DNA of 17,256 nucleotides. Source: an uncultured Bacteroidia bacterium. Its GTDB lineage: Bacteria; Bacteroidota; Bacteroidia; Bacteroidales; CAJPTX01. The stretch spans positions 1 through 17,256 of the forward strand of contig CALHZE010000089.1 in assembly GCA_938040915.1 (NCBI GenBank), read 5' to 3'. Position 1 is the first letter of the stretch; the number at the start of each line of letters is the position of its first letter. Under the pieces are notes generated by a model, which saw nothing but the letters and a program-made list of their open reading frames with translations, did no database searches and was not told the origin of the DNA. Made by a program: the position numbers and the translations under genes. Positions 7,701-15,041 of the stretch are shown one piece after another.

Positions 7701-8580
7701 ATCGCCCTTTAAGTGGTTGGCAGATAAGGCGCTCAGCGATTTGGTGGCAAAGCTCATTATGAACTATGTGCGTAAGTATAAGGAGCTTGATGCCGATCGT
7801 CAACGTCGTATCGCAAAAATCCAGATCGGCGATGAGATGCCTGCGGGTATCTTGAAGATGGCGAAGGTCTATATCGCGAAGAAGCGTAAGGTGCGCGTCG
7901 GCGATAAAATGGCAGGGCGTCACGGGAATAAGGGGATTGTGGCAAAGATTGTGAAGGATTCGGATATGCCCTTCCTGCCCGATGGAACCCCGATGGATAT
8001 CGTCTTGAACCCGTTGGGGGTACCTTCGCGTATGAACCTCGGACAGATCTACGAGACCGTCTTGGGGTGGGCAGGTCGCAAGCTCAATCTCAAGTTTGCC
8101 ACGCCCGTGTTTGACGGAGCTTCGTTGGAAGATATTACGACATATACAGATAAGGCGGGGTTGCCAGCCTTTGGGAAGATACGTCTCCGCGATGGCGGGA
8201 CGGGTGAGCTCTTTGATCAACATGCGACGGTCGGGGTCATCTATATGCTCAAGCTGGGGCACATGGTTGATGATAAGATGCACGCACGTTCGATTGGTCC
8301 GTACTCTTTGATTACGCAGCAACCATTGGGGGGAAAAGCTAGTTTTGGGGGACAGCGTTTCGGAGAAATGGAAGTTTGGGCTCTTGAAGCATTTGGCGCT
8401 GCCAACATCTTACAAGAGATCTTGACGGTGAAATCTGACGACGTGGAAGGTCGTGCTCGCACTTACGAGGCTATTGTTAAAGGCGACTTGATGCCTCAAC
8501 CCGGTAATCCAGAGTCTCTAAATGTGCTCTTGCATGAGTTGAGGGGCTTGGGCTTGAATATCGATTTTGAATACGAATAA
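4762..8580 (+). CDS. rpoB: DNA-directed RNA polymerase subunit beta
   Basis: Beta forms one pincer of RNA polymerase and, with beta', the active centre. The 1272-residue product is full length for the phylum. The rifampicin pocket is at about residues 470-491: Q473, D476, H486 and S491 correspond to E. coli Q513, D516, H526 and S531 and are all the sensitive-type residues. Further on are the FED active-site segment (E779, D780) and the conserved HGNKGIV block starting at H1054. The C-terminus ends in the usual LLHELRGLGLNI helix region. The ATG at 4762 follows a 143-base gap holding a structured element. Expression from the upstream cluster is likely, since I see no TAnnTTTG box in the gap. 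rpoC follows after 26 bases. Confidence 0.99.
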   Translation: MTATKNQRVSFARARAQFEYPDFLEVQVASFRSFFQLWTTPEERKKEGLYKVFSEIFPIKDSRNSYTLEFLDYSIEPSRYSIEECIERGTTYGVSLKAKLRLSCNDESHVDFKALTQDVFLGAIPDMTPRGTFVINGAERVVVSQLHRSPGVFFAQSVHNNGTKLYSARIIPFKGSWIEFATDINNVMYAYIDRRKKMPVTTLLRAIGYSSDNDILNIYNLAEEVSVSEKTLPGLKGRVLAGRLSKTWAEDFVDEDTGDLIPMDRYEVLLERGSVLDDDAIKIIRDNGITTLTVHREVSPVADYKIIYDTLEKDNTNDTKEAVMSIYRLLRNSEPPDEQVAREAIDNLFFSSKRYDLGSVGRFKINRKLNLSIDENEHVLTNEDIVQIIKYLIELKNAKENVDDIDHLSNRRVRTVGEQLASYFNVGLQGMARTIRERMNVRDNEVFGPTDLINSKTLTSVINSFFGTNQLSQFMDQTNPLAEMTHKRRLSALGPGGLSRDRAGFEVRDVHYTHYGRLCPIETPEGPNIGLISSLCVFARINPMGFIETPYRKVEGGKVDFSPKGTVYLSADEEEKEIVAQANAPIAADDHFVNPTVRARHQGDFPLAKADEVALMDVAPNQIASIAASLIPFLENDDANRALMGSNMMRQAVPLLVPEAPIVGTGLEEPVIRDSRVQAVAEGEGEVVYVDADKITIRYEQTEDEAFVSFDGPEKTYNLPKFLKTNQNTSMTLRPIVKMGQKVHAGDILSDGYSTDHGELALGRNLLVAFMPWKGYNFEDAIVINERLVREDYFTSIHVDEYILEVRDTKRGKEELTSDIPNVSEEATKELDENGMIRIGARVVPGDILIGKITPKGESDPSAEEKLLRAIFGDKAGDVKDASLKAPPSLYGVVIRKHLFSGVDKEGRGGRSSSKVDLEKVEGDFNREISKIRDVLVEKLVSKLNGRVSQGVENYTGEVKIAKGQKFSQKNLQLLDYLEVSPFKWLADKALSDLVAKLIMNYVRKYKELDADRQRRIAKIQIGDEMPAGILKMAKVYIAKKRKVRVGDKMAGRHGNKGIVAKIVKDSDMPFLPDGTPMDIVLNPLGVPSRMNLGQIYETVLGWAGRKLNLKFATPVFDGASLEDITTYTDKAGLPAFGKIRLRDGGTGELFDQHATVGVIYMLKLGHMVDDKMHARSIGPYSLITQQPLGGKASFGGQRFGEMEVWALEAFGAANILQEILTVKSDDVEGRARTYEAIVKGDLMPQPGNPESLNVLLHELRGLGLNIDFEYE

Positions 8581-8606
8581 CAGGTGTCGCTTAAAAAGGA
8601 TTTTCG

Positions 8607-11600
8607 ATGGCTCATAGAAAGGATAGTAAGGAGTCAGCTCCGTTTAAGAGCATAAAAATTAGCCTTGCGGCGCCGAATCAGATATTGGAGCGCTCGAGTG
8701 GCGAGGTGGTGCGTCCGGAGACTATTAACTACAGAACTTATAAACCCGAACGGGACGGGCTCTTCTGTGAGAAGATCTTCGGTCCGGTGAAAGACTTTGA
8801 GTGCCACTGTGGAAAGTATAAACGGGTGCGTTACCGTGGGATCGTCTGTGACCGTTGTGGTGTCGAGGTGACCGAGAAAAAGGTGCGCCGTGAGCGTATG
8901 GGGCACATCGAGTTGGTGGTTCCTGTGGCGCATATTTGGTATTTCCGCTCTCTGCCTAATAAAATAGGTCATCTGTTAGGACTCCCTAGCAAGAAGTTAG
9001 ACAATGTGGTGTATTATGAGCGCTATATTGTAATTCAACCAGGGGCGACGACCTTCCGCAAGATGGATCTCCTCACGGAGGAAGACTATCTCAACGCGAT
9101 CAGAGACCAAGTTCCCGATAATGCGAAGCTTTCGGATAGTGACCCGAACAAGTTTATCGCCGCTATGGGGGCTGGGGCGCTGGAGCAGTTGCTTGCGAGC
9201 CTAGATCTTGATCAGTTGAGTTGGGAGTTGCGCGATCGGGTCGAGAAGGAAACCTCTATGCAGCGCCGCGCCGAAGCGTTGAAACGTCTGCAGGTGGTTG
9301 AGGCTTTCCGTGAATCGAAGGGGGTGAATAAGCCGGAGTGGATGATCTTGCGGATCGTCCCCGTCATCCCTCCAGAGTTGCGTCCGTTGGTGCCGTTGGA
9401 TGGGGGACGTTTTGCGACTTCCGACCTGAATGACCTTTATCGACGTGTGATCATTCGCAACAATCGTTTGAAGAAGCTCTTGGAGATTAAGGCGCCGGAT
9501 GTCATTTTGCGCAACGAGAAACGAATGTTGCAAGAGGCTGTGGACTCACTTTTTGACAATACTCGTCGCTCGAATGTGGTGAAAACGGATGGAAACCGTC
9601 CGTTAAAGTCGTTGAGTGATAGTCTGAAGGGGAAGCGTGGTCGTTTCCGTCAGAACCTTTTGGGGAAACGTGTGGACTACTCCGCGCGTTCGGTGATTGT
9701 CGTGGGACCAGAATTAAAGATGCACGAGTGTGGGTTGCCCAAGGACATGGCGGCGGAGCTTTACAAGCCTTTTATCATCAAGAAGTTGATGGATCGTGGG
9801 GTGGTAAAAACGGTGAAGTCTGCGCGTAAGATTGTCGATCGTCGCGACCCTGTGATTTGGGACATCTTGGAGAATGAGCTTAAAGGTCATCCTGTCTTGC
9901 TGAACCGTGCTCCGACCTTGCACCGTTTGGGGATTCAGGCTTTTCAACCGAAGCTGATTGAGGGGAAGGCGATTCAGTTGCACCCGTTGGCATGTACGGC
10001 TTTCAATGCTGACTTTGACGGTGACCAGATGGCTGTGCATTTGCCCTTGAGCAATGCGGCAGTTCTTGAGGCACAGTTGCTCATGTTGGGCTCTCATAAC
10101 ATCCTGAACCCCGCGAATGGTCGCCCGATTACGGTGCCTTCGCAAGACATGGTATTGGGGCTTTATTACATGACGAAGCCTCGGAAGAATGCGAAGGGGG
10201 CGGGGCGTTGTTTCTATGGAGCTGAGGAGGCTATTATCGCCTATAACGAGAAGGCGGTGGCGCTCAATGCGGAGGTCACGCTCCGGCTTGACGGACAGAA
10301 TATAGAGACGACGGTCGGGCGTATCCTGTTTAATCTCCGTGTACCGAAAGAGCTCGGTTTCGTGAATATTCTGCTTACAAAGAATACATTACGAGGTCTG
10401 ATCGGCGATGTACTCAAGCATACGGGGATTGCCCGTACGGCCCAGTTCTTGGATGACATTAAGGAGCTTGGTTACTTTATGGCATTCCAAGGGGGGCTCT
10501 CCTTTAACTTGGATGATGTGATTGTCCCTAAAGACAAGCAAACCATCGTGGAAGAAGGACATCGCCGCGTGGGGGTGATCATGGGTGATTATCATGTAGG
10601 CTTGTTAACAGAACAGGAGCGTTACAACAAGGTGGTTGACGTTTGGAAGACTGTGGTTAACGATGTCACGAAGTCGCTAATGAACGAGTTGAGGGAGGAC
10701 GATGGCGGCTTTAACTCAGTCTACATGATGTTGGACTCTGGAGCGCGTGGTTCTAAGGATCAGATCCGACAGCTTGGGGGGATGCGTGGTTTGATGGCAA
10801 AGCCTCAGAAGTCTGGGGCGAGTGATAAGGATGTCATTGAAAACCCGATTTTAGCAAACTTCAAGGAGGGGCTTTCTGTCCTAGAGTTTTTCATCTCTAC
10901 CCACGGAGCGCGTAAGGGGCTTGCGGATACCGCACTGAAGACTGCCGATGCTGGGTATTTGACACGTCGTTTGGTGGATGTGTCGCAGGATGTTATCATT
11001 ACTGAGGAAGATTGCGGTACGTTGCGCGGCTTGATGGTCTCGTTCCAAAAACGGAACGAACAGACTGAGGAGGAGGCGCAGAAAGAGTTTGCTGAAAAGC
11101 TGCTCGGTCGTGTTTGTGTCGATGATATCAGAGACGCGAAGGGTGAGGTTATCATCCCAGCCGGTACGGAGTTGACGGAAAAGGTCTGCGACGTTATCAA
11201 CGACCATAAGGTGCGTCAAGTCGAAATCCGTTCGGTACTTACCTGTGAGTCTCATCCTGGGGTCTGTGCGAAGTGTTATGGTCGTAACTTGGCTACGGCT
11301 CAGATGGTTCAGAGGGGTGAGGCCGTGGGGATTATTGCGGCACAGTCTATCGGAGAACCTGGGACACAGCTCACGTTGCGTACGTTCCACTCGGGAGGGA
11401 CTTCCTCTGGAGCATCGGCGACCTCATCTATTACGGTAAAGCAGGATGGACGCCTCGTTTTCGATGACTATAAGGTTATCGAAAATGTGAAGCAAGACGA
11501 TGGTAGTAAGGCGTGTGATGTCGTAATTGGTCGTCTTACCACCGTACAGCTTGTGGATATTGCTACGGGAGAGGCTCTGGAGTCTTACAAGGTGCCTTAT

Positions 11601-12824
11601 GGTTCGTTCCTTTATGTCAAGGATAACCAAGACGTAAAGAAGGGAACGCTTGTCTGCTCGTGGGATACGTGGAACAACCCTGTGATCACGGAGGTCGGTG
11701 GTAAGGTCGAGTATGACTCGCTTATCCGTGACGTGACTTACCAAGAGGAAACTGACCAAACGACAGGTCACAAGGAAATGATTATCATCGAGTCGCGAGA
11801 TAAGAACAAGTATCCTGTGATTCGTATCTTGGGTAAGGATGGGACGCTGTTGAAAGTGATTGACCTCTTTGTGCATTCGCATGTGGTCGTGAAAGATGGC
11901 AGCGAGGTGCACCCAGGGGATGTTATCGCAAAGATGCCTCGTGCGGGAGAGTCTACGGGGGATATCACGGGTGGTCTGCCTCGTGTCACCGAGCTGTTTG
12001 AAGCGCGTAACCCATCGAACCCCGCGGTGGTGGCTGAGATCGACGGTTTTGTAAAGATTACGCCAAAGATAAAGCGTGGTGCTCGTGAGGTTAGTATTAC
12101 GAATGAAAAGACGGGGTTGACTAGAAACTATAGTATTAACCTGTCAAAGCAGCTCCTTGTGCAGGATGGGGATTATGCTCGTGCTGGGATGCCGCTTTCT
12201 AACGGCGCGATAACGCCGAGTGATATCCTTGCTATTCAAGGTCCGACCGCAGTACAAGAGTATATTGTCAACGAAGTGCAGAAGGTGTATCTCTCTCAGG
12301 GGGTGGTCATTAACAATAAGCATTTCGAGGTCATTGTTCGTCAGATGATGCGTAAGGTTGAGATTATTAACTCAGGCGATACGCCATTCCTCGAACACGA
12401 CATTGTTGATAAGTGGGACTTTATCAAGGGTAATGAAGCCATGCAGGGCATGTGTATTGTGACCGATCCTGGGGACTCAAAGCGTTACAAGGCTGGTCAG
12501 GTGATCTCAGATCGACAGGCGCGAGATGAAAACTCTAACTTGAAACGGAATGACTTGCAAGGTATGGAGTTCCGCAGTGCTCGCCCAGCGACAGCAGAGC
12601 AGATCTTGCAAGGGATTACGCGTGCGGCGCTTCAAACGAATAGCTTTATGGCAGCGGCTTCCTTCCAAGAAACGACAAAGGTGTTGAACGATGCAGCTAT
12701 CCGCGCTAAGGTCGACCCGCTAGAAGGTCTGAAAGAGAATGTCATCTGTGGGCATTTAATTCCGGCTGGAACGGGCTTGCGGGAGTTTTCGAGACTCCGC
12801 GTAACCGAGGACGGTAAGAATTAG
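8607..12824 (+). CDS. rpoC: DNA-directed RNA polymerase subunit beta'
   Basis: Beta' carries the catalytic magnesium and the clamp of RNA polymerase. The 1405-residue product is complete. The N-terminal zinc ribbon has C66, C68, C81 and C84. The invariant NADFDGD motif gives the Mg-binding aspartates D469, D471 and D473. The second zinc site is C803 with C880, C887 and C890. The bridge-helix/trigger-loop region includes GARGSKDQIRQLGGMRG and later QSIGEPGTQLTLRTFHSGG. It starts 26 bases after rpoB with a modest AAGGA upstream and ends 26 bases before a strong terminator, so it is the last gene of the cluster. Confidence 0.99.
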   Translation: MAHRKDSKESAPFKSIKISLAAPNQILERSSGEVVRPETINYRTYKPERDGLFCEKIFGPVKDFECHCGKYKRVRYRGIVCDRCGVEVTEKKVRRERMGHIELVVPVAHIWYFRSLPNKIGHLLGLPSKKLDNVVYYERYIVIQPGATTFRKMDLLTEEDYLNAIRDQVPDNAKLSDSDPNKFIAAMGAGALEQLLASLDLDQLSWELRDRVEKETSMQRRAEALKRLQVVEAFRESKGVNKPEWMILRIVPVIPPELRPLVPLDGGRFATSDLNDLYRRVIIRNNRLKKLLEIKAPDVILRNEKRMLQEAVDSLFDNTRRSNVVKTDGNRPLKSLSDSLKGKRGRFRQNLLGKRVDYSARSVIVVGPELKMHECGLPKDMAAELYKPFIIKKLMDRGVVKTVKSARKIVDRRDPVIWDILENELKGHPVLLNRAPTLHRLGIQAFQPKLIEGKAIQLHPLACTAFNADFDGDQMAVHLPLSNAAVLEAQLLMLGSHNILNPANGRPITVPSQDMVLGLYYMTKPRKNAKGAGRCFYGAEEAIIAYNEKAVALNAEVTLRLDGQNIETTVGRILFNLRVPKELGFVNILLTKNTLRGLIGDVLKHTGIARTAQFLDDIKELGYFMAFQGGLSFNLDDVIVPKDKQTIVEEGHRRVGVIMGDYHVGLLTEQERYNKVVDVWKTVVNDVTKSLMNELREDDGGFNSVYMMLDSGARGSKDQIRQLGGMRGLMAKPQKSGASDKDVIENPILANFKEGLSVLEFFISTHGARKGLADTALKTADAGYLTRRLVDVSQDVIITEEDCGTLRGLMVSFQKRNEQTEEEAQKEFAEKLLGRVCVDDIRDAKGEVIIPAGTELTEKVCDVINDHKVRQVEIRSVLTCESHPGVCAKCYGRNLATAQMVQRGEAVGIIAAQSIGEPGTQLTLRTFHSGGTSSGASATSSITVKQDGRLVFDDYKVIENVKQDDGSKACDVVIGRLTTVQLVDIATGEALESYKVPYGSFLYVKDNQDVKKGTLVCSWDTWNNPVITEVGGKVEYDSLIRDVTYQEETDQTTGHKEMIIIESRDKNKYPVIRILGKDGTLLKVIDLFVHSHVVVKDGSEVHPGDVIAKMPRAGESTGDITGGLPRVTELFEARNPSNPAVVAEIDGFVKITPKIKRGAREVSITNEKTGLTRNYSINLSKQLLVQDGDYARAGMPLSNGAITPSDILAIQGPTAVQEYIVNEVQKVYLSQGVVINNKHFEVIVRQMMRKVEIINSGDTPFLEHDIVDKWDFIKGNEAMQGMCIVTDPGDSKRYKAGQVISDRQARDENSNLKRNDLQGMEFRSARPATAEQILQGITRAALQTNSFMAAASFQETTKVLNDAAIRAKVDPLEGLKENVICGHLIPAGTGLREFSRLRVTEDGKN

Positions 12825-12850
12825 ACGAGGCGTCAAACGCCTAAGGTTTT

Positions 12851-12892
12851 AGCGCACATCATGGGGTTTCCCCGTGATGTGCGCTTTTTTTT
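12851..12892 (+). terminator. Intrinsic terminator after rpoC
   Basis: An 11-bp perfect stem (12851-12861 with 12875-12885) continues through a T-G wobble into four G-C pairs (12863-12866 with 12870-12873), closed by loop TTT. A run of eight T follows at 12885-12892. A small perfect hairpin (12828-12833 with 12837-12842) precedes it. This is the clear end of the ribosomal protein/RNA polymerase cluster. Confidence 0.95.
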
Positions 12893-12937
12893 AGGGGGCT
12901 TTCTTGCTAAGTACGTCGCGAAGGTATTTTGAGGAAT

Positions 12938-13198
12938 ATGGAGGGTTACACACTTTTACAGACACTACTGGTTATTCGTCTGAGTTCGGGTGCATTGGTG
13001 GCGCACGAGACCGTGGTCGACACTGAGGCTTTCCCTGTGGGTATTTATCTAGTGCGTTCGTGTGGGGTAATTCCTGCGAAAAAGGCTCTACGAGTATGGG
13101 TTGCTCTAAAGGACGGGTTTTGTAAAGATAAAAAGGCGGTGCTCGTTGCGAGAACCGCCTTTTTATCTTGCCCTTCGAGGGGAGATACACGGGGCTAG
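12938..13198 (+). pseudogene. Short orphan frame resembling a T9SS C-terminal sorting domain; probable remnant
   Basis: The 86-codon frame from ATG 12938 (an in-frame TTG at 12929 would add three) has no cargo domain or signal peptide. Its first ~50 codons read like a Por secretion tail: a strand ending VIRLSSGALVAHE, then DTEAFPVGIYLVRS, then KKALRVWV. This matches the usual pattern of GxLV, a Leu/Pro turn, G-[IV/M]-Y-[IL]-V-R, then a basic terminal strand. Real tails normally stop right after that last strand. Here the frame runs on for about 37 codons through a terminator-like hairpin (13127-13167), so the end is not natural. It could be a decayed tail of a secreted protein, a short real gene, or chance. 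Recognition is by pattern only. Confidence 0.4.
13127..13167. terminator. Symmetrical (bidirectional) terminator hairpin
   Basis: A perfect 14-bp stem pairs 13127-13140 with 13154-13167. An inner CTCG/CGAG stem (13142-13145 with 13149-13152) forms its tip. The stem has five A on one arm and five T on the other, so either strand gives a G+C stem followed by U residues. No gene converges on it from the right in this window. It may end leakage from rpoC or transcription of the short orphan frame. Confidence 0.75.
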
Positions 13199-13279
13199 GG
13201 GAATACGGCTACGCTACGCTGCCCGCCAAGTGGTCTTTTCTCTTCCTCTTGTAGCCTCACCTATTCCTACACAATGCAG

Positions 13280-13287
13280 TACTTTTG
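13280..13287 (+). promoter_or_regulatory. Possible -7 box for mltG (TACTTTTG)
   Basis: TACTTTTG fits the Bacteroidota -7 consensus TAnnTTTG and lies 25 bases before the mltG ATG. I find no TTG/TTTG at the expected -33 spacing, so this is a half-match only. Confidence 0.35.
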
Positions 13288-13312
13288 CTTCGTAATGTCA
13301 TAAGGCAACGTT

Positions 13313-14356
13313 ATGAGAAAAAGGGTGTTGCGATCAAAGATATGGCTACCCCTCTGCGGGGTTCTGCTTTTACTGGCGGTAGCCTGTTTCCTTTTTTACA
13401 AGTATTACGACGTCTATTTCAAGGGCTGCCTCACGTTTGAGGAACGGGAACGGACTCTGTACGTTCCTCGCAATACGTCGTTTGAGGAACTTGCGACCCT
13501 TTTGCAAGAAAACGGAATTGTGGAGGATACGCGCCTTCTCCGCACCTTTGCTAAAGTAAAGGGCTATGACACAAAGAACTACTCTGGCGCATATCGCCTC
13601 TCGCGCGGGCTTTCGCTGCGCGACCTGATGCTGTTGCTGGTCTCGAGACAACAACAGCCGGTTCGGCTTGTTGTGCCGAGCGTGCGCACGGTAGAGGAAA
13701 TGGCTGGGCGACTCGCGCGGCAGCTCGATATTGACTCAGTGGAACTCCTCGCTTACCTACACGACCCCGCCTCGGCAGCTTCCTATGACTTTTCCCTACA
13801 AACATTTCCGGCTATGTTTATCCCCAATACCTACGAGGTCTATTGGGATATTTCACCCGAACGTCTTTTGGCACGTCTACATCGCGAGTATCGGGCGTTT
13901 TGGACTCCCAAGCGCTTAGCGCGTGCTGAAAAAATCGGTCTTTCGCCCGTCGAGGTCTCTACCCTAGCTTCTATCATCCAAGAGGAGGTGATGCATGCAG
14001 AGGAGTTGCCTAAGATTGCCCGCGTCTACCTTAATCGCCTCCGTATCAACATGGCTTTGCAAGCTTGCCCTACGGCGAAGTTTGCCGCTGGAGATATGAG
14101 CCTTACGCGCGTCTTGTATGCTCATACACAAATAGCGTCTCCTTACAACACCTACCAGAATCTTGGGTTGCCCCCTGGTCCCATCCGTTACCCCTCTATT
14201 GCCGCGATTGACGCCGTATTGCACCCCGCCGACCACGATTACCTGTTCTTCTGTGCCAAGCCAGACTTTAGTGGCTATCACAATTTCTCGCGCACTGCTG
14301 CTCAGCACGCTCAGTATGCGCGCCAGTATCAGCGGGCGCTTGACCGAAGACGCTAG
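13313..14356 (+). CDS. mltG: Endolytic peptidoglycan transglycosylase MltG
   Basis: MltG cuts nascent glycan strands at the inner membrane and so sets their length. The 347-residue product has a short basic N-terminus, one membrane span at about residues 11-30, a LysM-like subdomain (about 45-105) and the YceG/MltG catalytic domain. Family signatures are FIPNTYEVYWD (near residue 170), LASIIQEEV with the likely catalytic glutamate at E224 or E225, LQACPT where many relatives have LQxDPT, SPYNTY, GLPPGPI and the terminal H-FS histidine region (GYHNFSRT). The ATG at 13313 places the basic residues just before the span. It stands alone downstream of the orphan frame and 81 bases before fur. Confidence 0.96.
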   Translation: MRKRVLRSKIWLPLCGVLLLLAVACFLFYKYYDVYFKGCLTFEERERTLYVPRNTSFEELATLLQENGIVEDTRLLRTFAKVKGYDTKNYSGAYRLSRGLSLRDLMLLLVSRQQQPVRLVVPSVRTVEEMAGRLARQLDIDSVELLAYLHDPASAASYDFSLQTFPAMFIPNTYEVYWDISPERLLARLHREYRAFWTPKRLARAEKIGLSPVEVSTLASIIQEEVMHAEELPKIARVYLNRLRINMALQACPTAKFAAGDMSLTRVLYAHTQIASPYNTYQNLGLPPGPIRYPSIAAIDAVLHPADHDYLFFCAKPDFSGYHNFSRTAAQHAQYARQYQRALDRRR

Positions 14357-14401
14357 GGAGCTTTGCTAAAGTAAGAACTAGTATAAATTGCGACAGTTTA
14401 C

Positions 14402-14409
14402 TACCTTTG
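14402..14409 (+). promoter_or_regulatory. -7 promoter box for fur (TACCTTTG)
   Basis: TACCTTTG is an exact TAnnTTTG box 28 bases before the fur ATG, in the AT-rich gap after mltG. A -33 TTG at the usual spacing is not evident; the nearest TTG (14388-14390) is too close. The box alone is a good but incomplete match. Confidence 0.5.
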
Positions 14410-14437
14410 TGTAGAATAATGAAAAAGACTGTTTGCA

Positions 14438-14929
14438 ATGGAACAACGTCAGGAGCATAACCATAGCGGTGCGGCAAGTGCAGACACCAAGGAGACGGTA
14501 CGCAATCTCTTCACACAGTATCTCGTACAGAAGGGACATCGCAAAACCCCCGAACGTTTCGCTATCCTCGATGAGATTTACTCGCGCGAGGGGCACTTCG
14601 ATATTGAGACGTTGTACATCTTTATGAAGAACAAGAACTACCAAGTGAGCCGCGCGACCCTCTACAACACCATCGAGCTCCTGCTCGACTGTGGGCTCGT
14701 CATTAAGCACCAATTTGGTAAGAATATGGCGCACTTTGAGCGCGCATACGAGTGTAAGCAGCACGACCACCTCATCTGTACTCAGTGTGGTAAGCTCATC
14801 GAGTTCTGTGACCCGCGCATACAGGAAATACAAGATTCGGTAGCCGAGCAGCTCCACTTCCGCGTGGCACACCATACTCTCTATTTCTACGGCATTTGCG
14901 AAGAGTGTCTGAAAGAGCTTCAGGGGTGA
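14438..14929 (+). CDS. fur: Fur-family metal-dependent transcriptional regulator
   Basis: Fur proteins are dimeric metalloregulators that usually repress iron-uptake genes when metal is bound. The 163-residue product has a winged-helix DNA-binding domain (about 20-95, recognition helix SRATLYNTIELL at 71-82) and a dimerisation domain. The structural zinc site is C114xxC117 plus C154xxC157. Likely regulatory-site residues are H53, E101, H109, H111 and E122. Glutamate rather than aspartate at 101 and 122 (aligned by eye with PerR D85 and D104) favours a Fur-type over a peroxide-sensing PerR-type protein. The N-terminal extension carries extra His residues. The true metal is not determined by sequence. 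It has its own -7 box and lies upstream of purA. Confidence 0.93.
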   Translation: MEQRQEHNHSGAASADTKETVRNLFTQYLVQKGHRKTPERFAILDEIYSREGHFDIETLYIFMKNKNYQVSRATLYNTIELLLDCGLVIKHQFGKNMAHFERAYECKQHDHLICTQCGKLIEFCDPRIQEIQDSVAEQLHFRVAHHTLYFYGICEECLKELQG

Positions 14930-15000
14930 ACCTGACCCGCGAGGCGGGGGAGGGGAACGGTTATTTCTCCAACAAGTACTAACTTAGTCGCTGAAATCGT

Positions 15001-15025
15001 GCGCCCACGGTTGGGTTGTGGGCGC
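15001..15025 (+). other. GC-rich hairpin just upstream of purA
   Basis: GCGCCCAC (15001-15008) pairs perfectly with GTGGGCGC (15018-15025) around a 9-base loop. Three weaker pairs below (14998-15000 with 15026-15028) can extend it. It ends about 16 bases before the purA ATG. No T run follows, so it is not a normal terminator. Position allows an effect on purA translation or mRNA stability, which is inference. Confidence 0.5.
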
Positions 15026-15041
15026 GTGTAATTGTAGATCT

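Noticed and set aside
14930..15041. Purine riboswitch upstream of purA
   Set aside because: Only a simple two-arm hairpin and a short GC stem (14936-14948) are present. There is no three-way junction or conserved purine-aptamer loop sequence.
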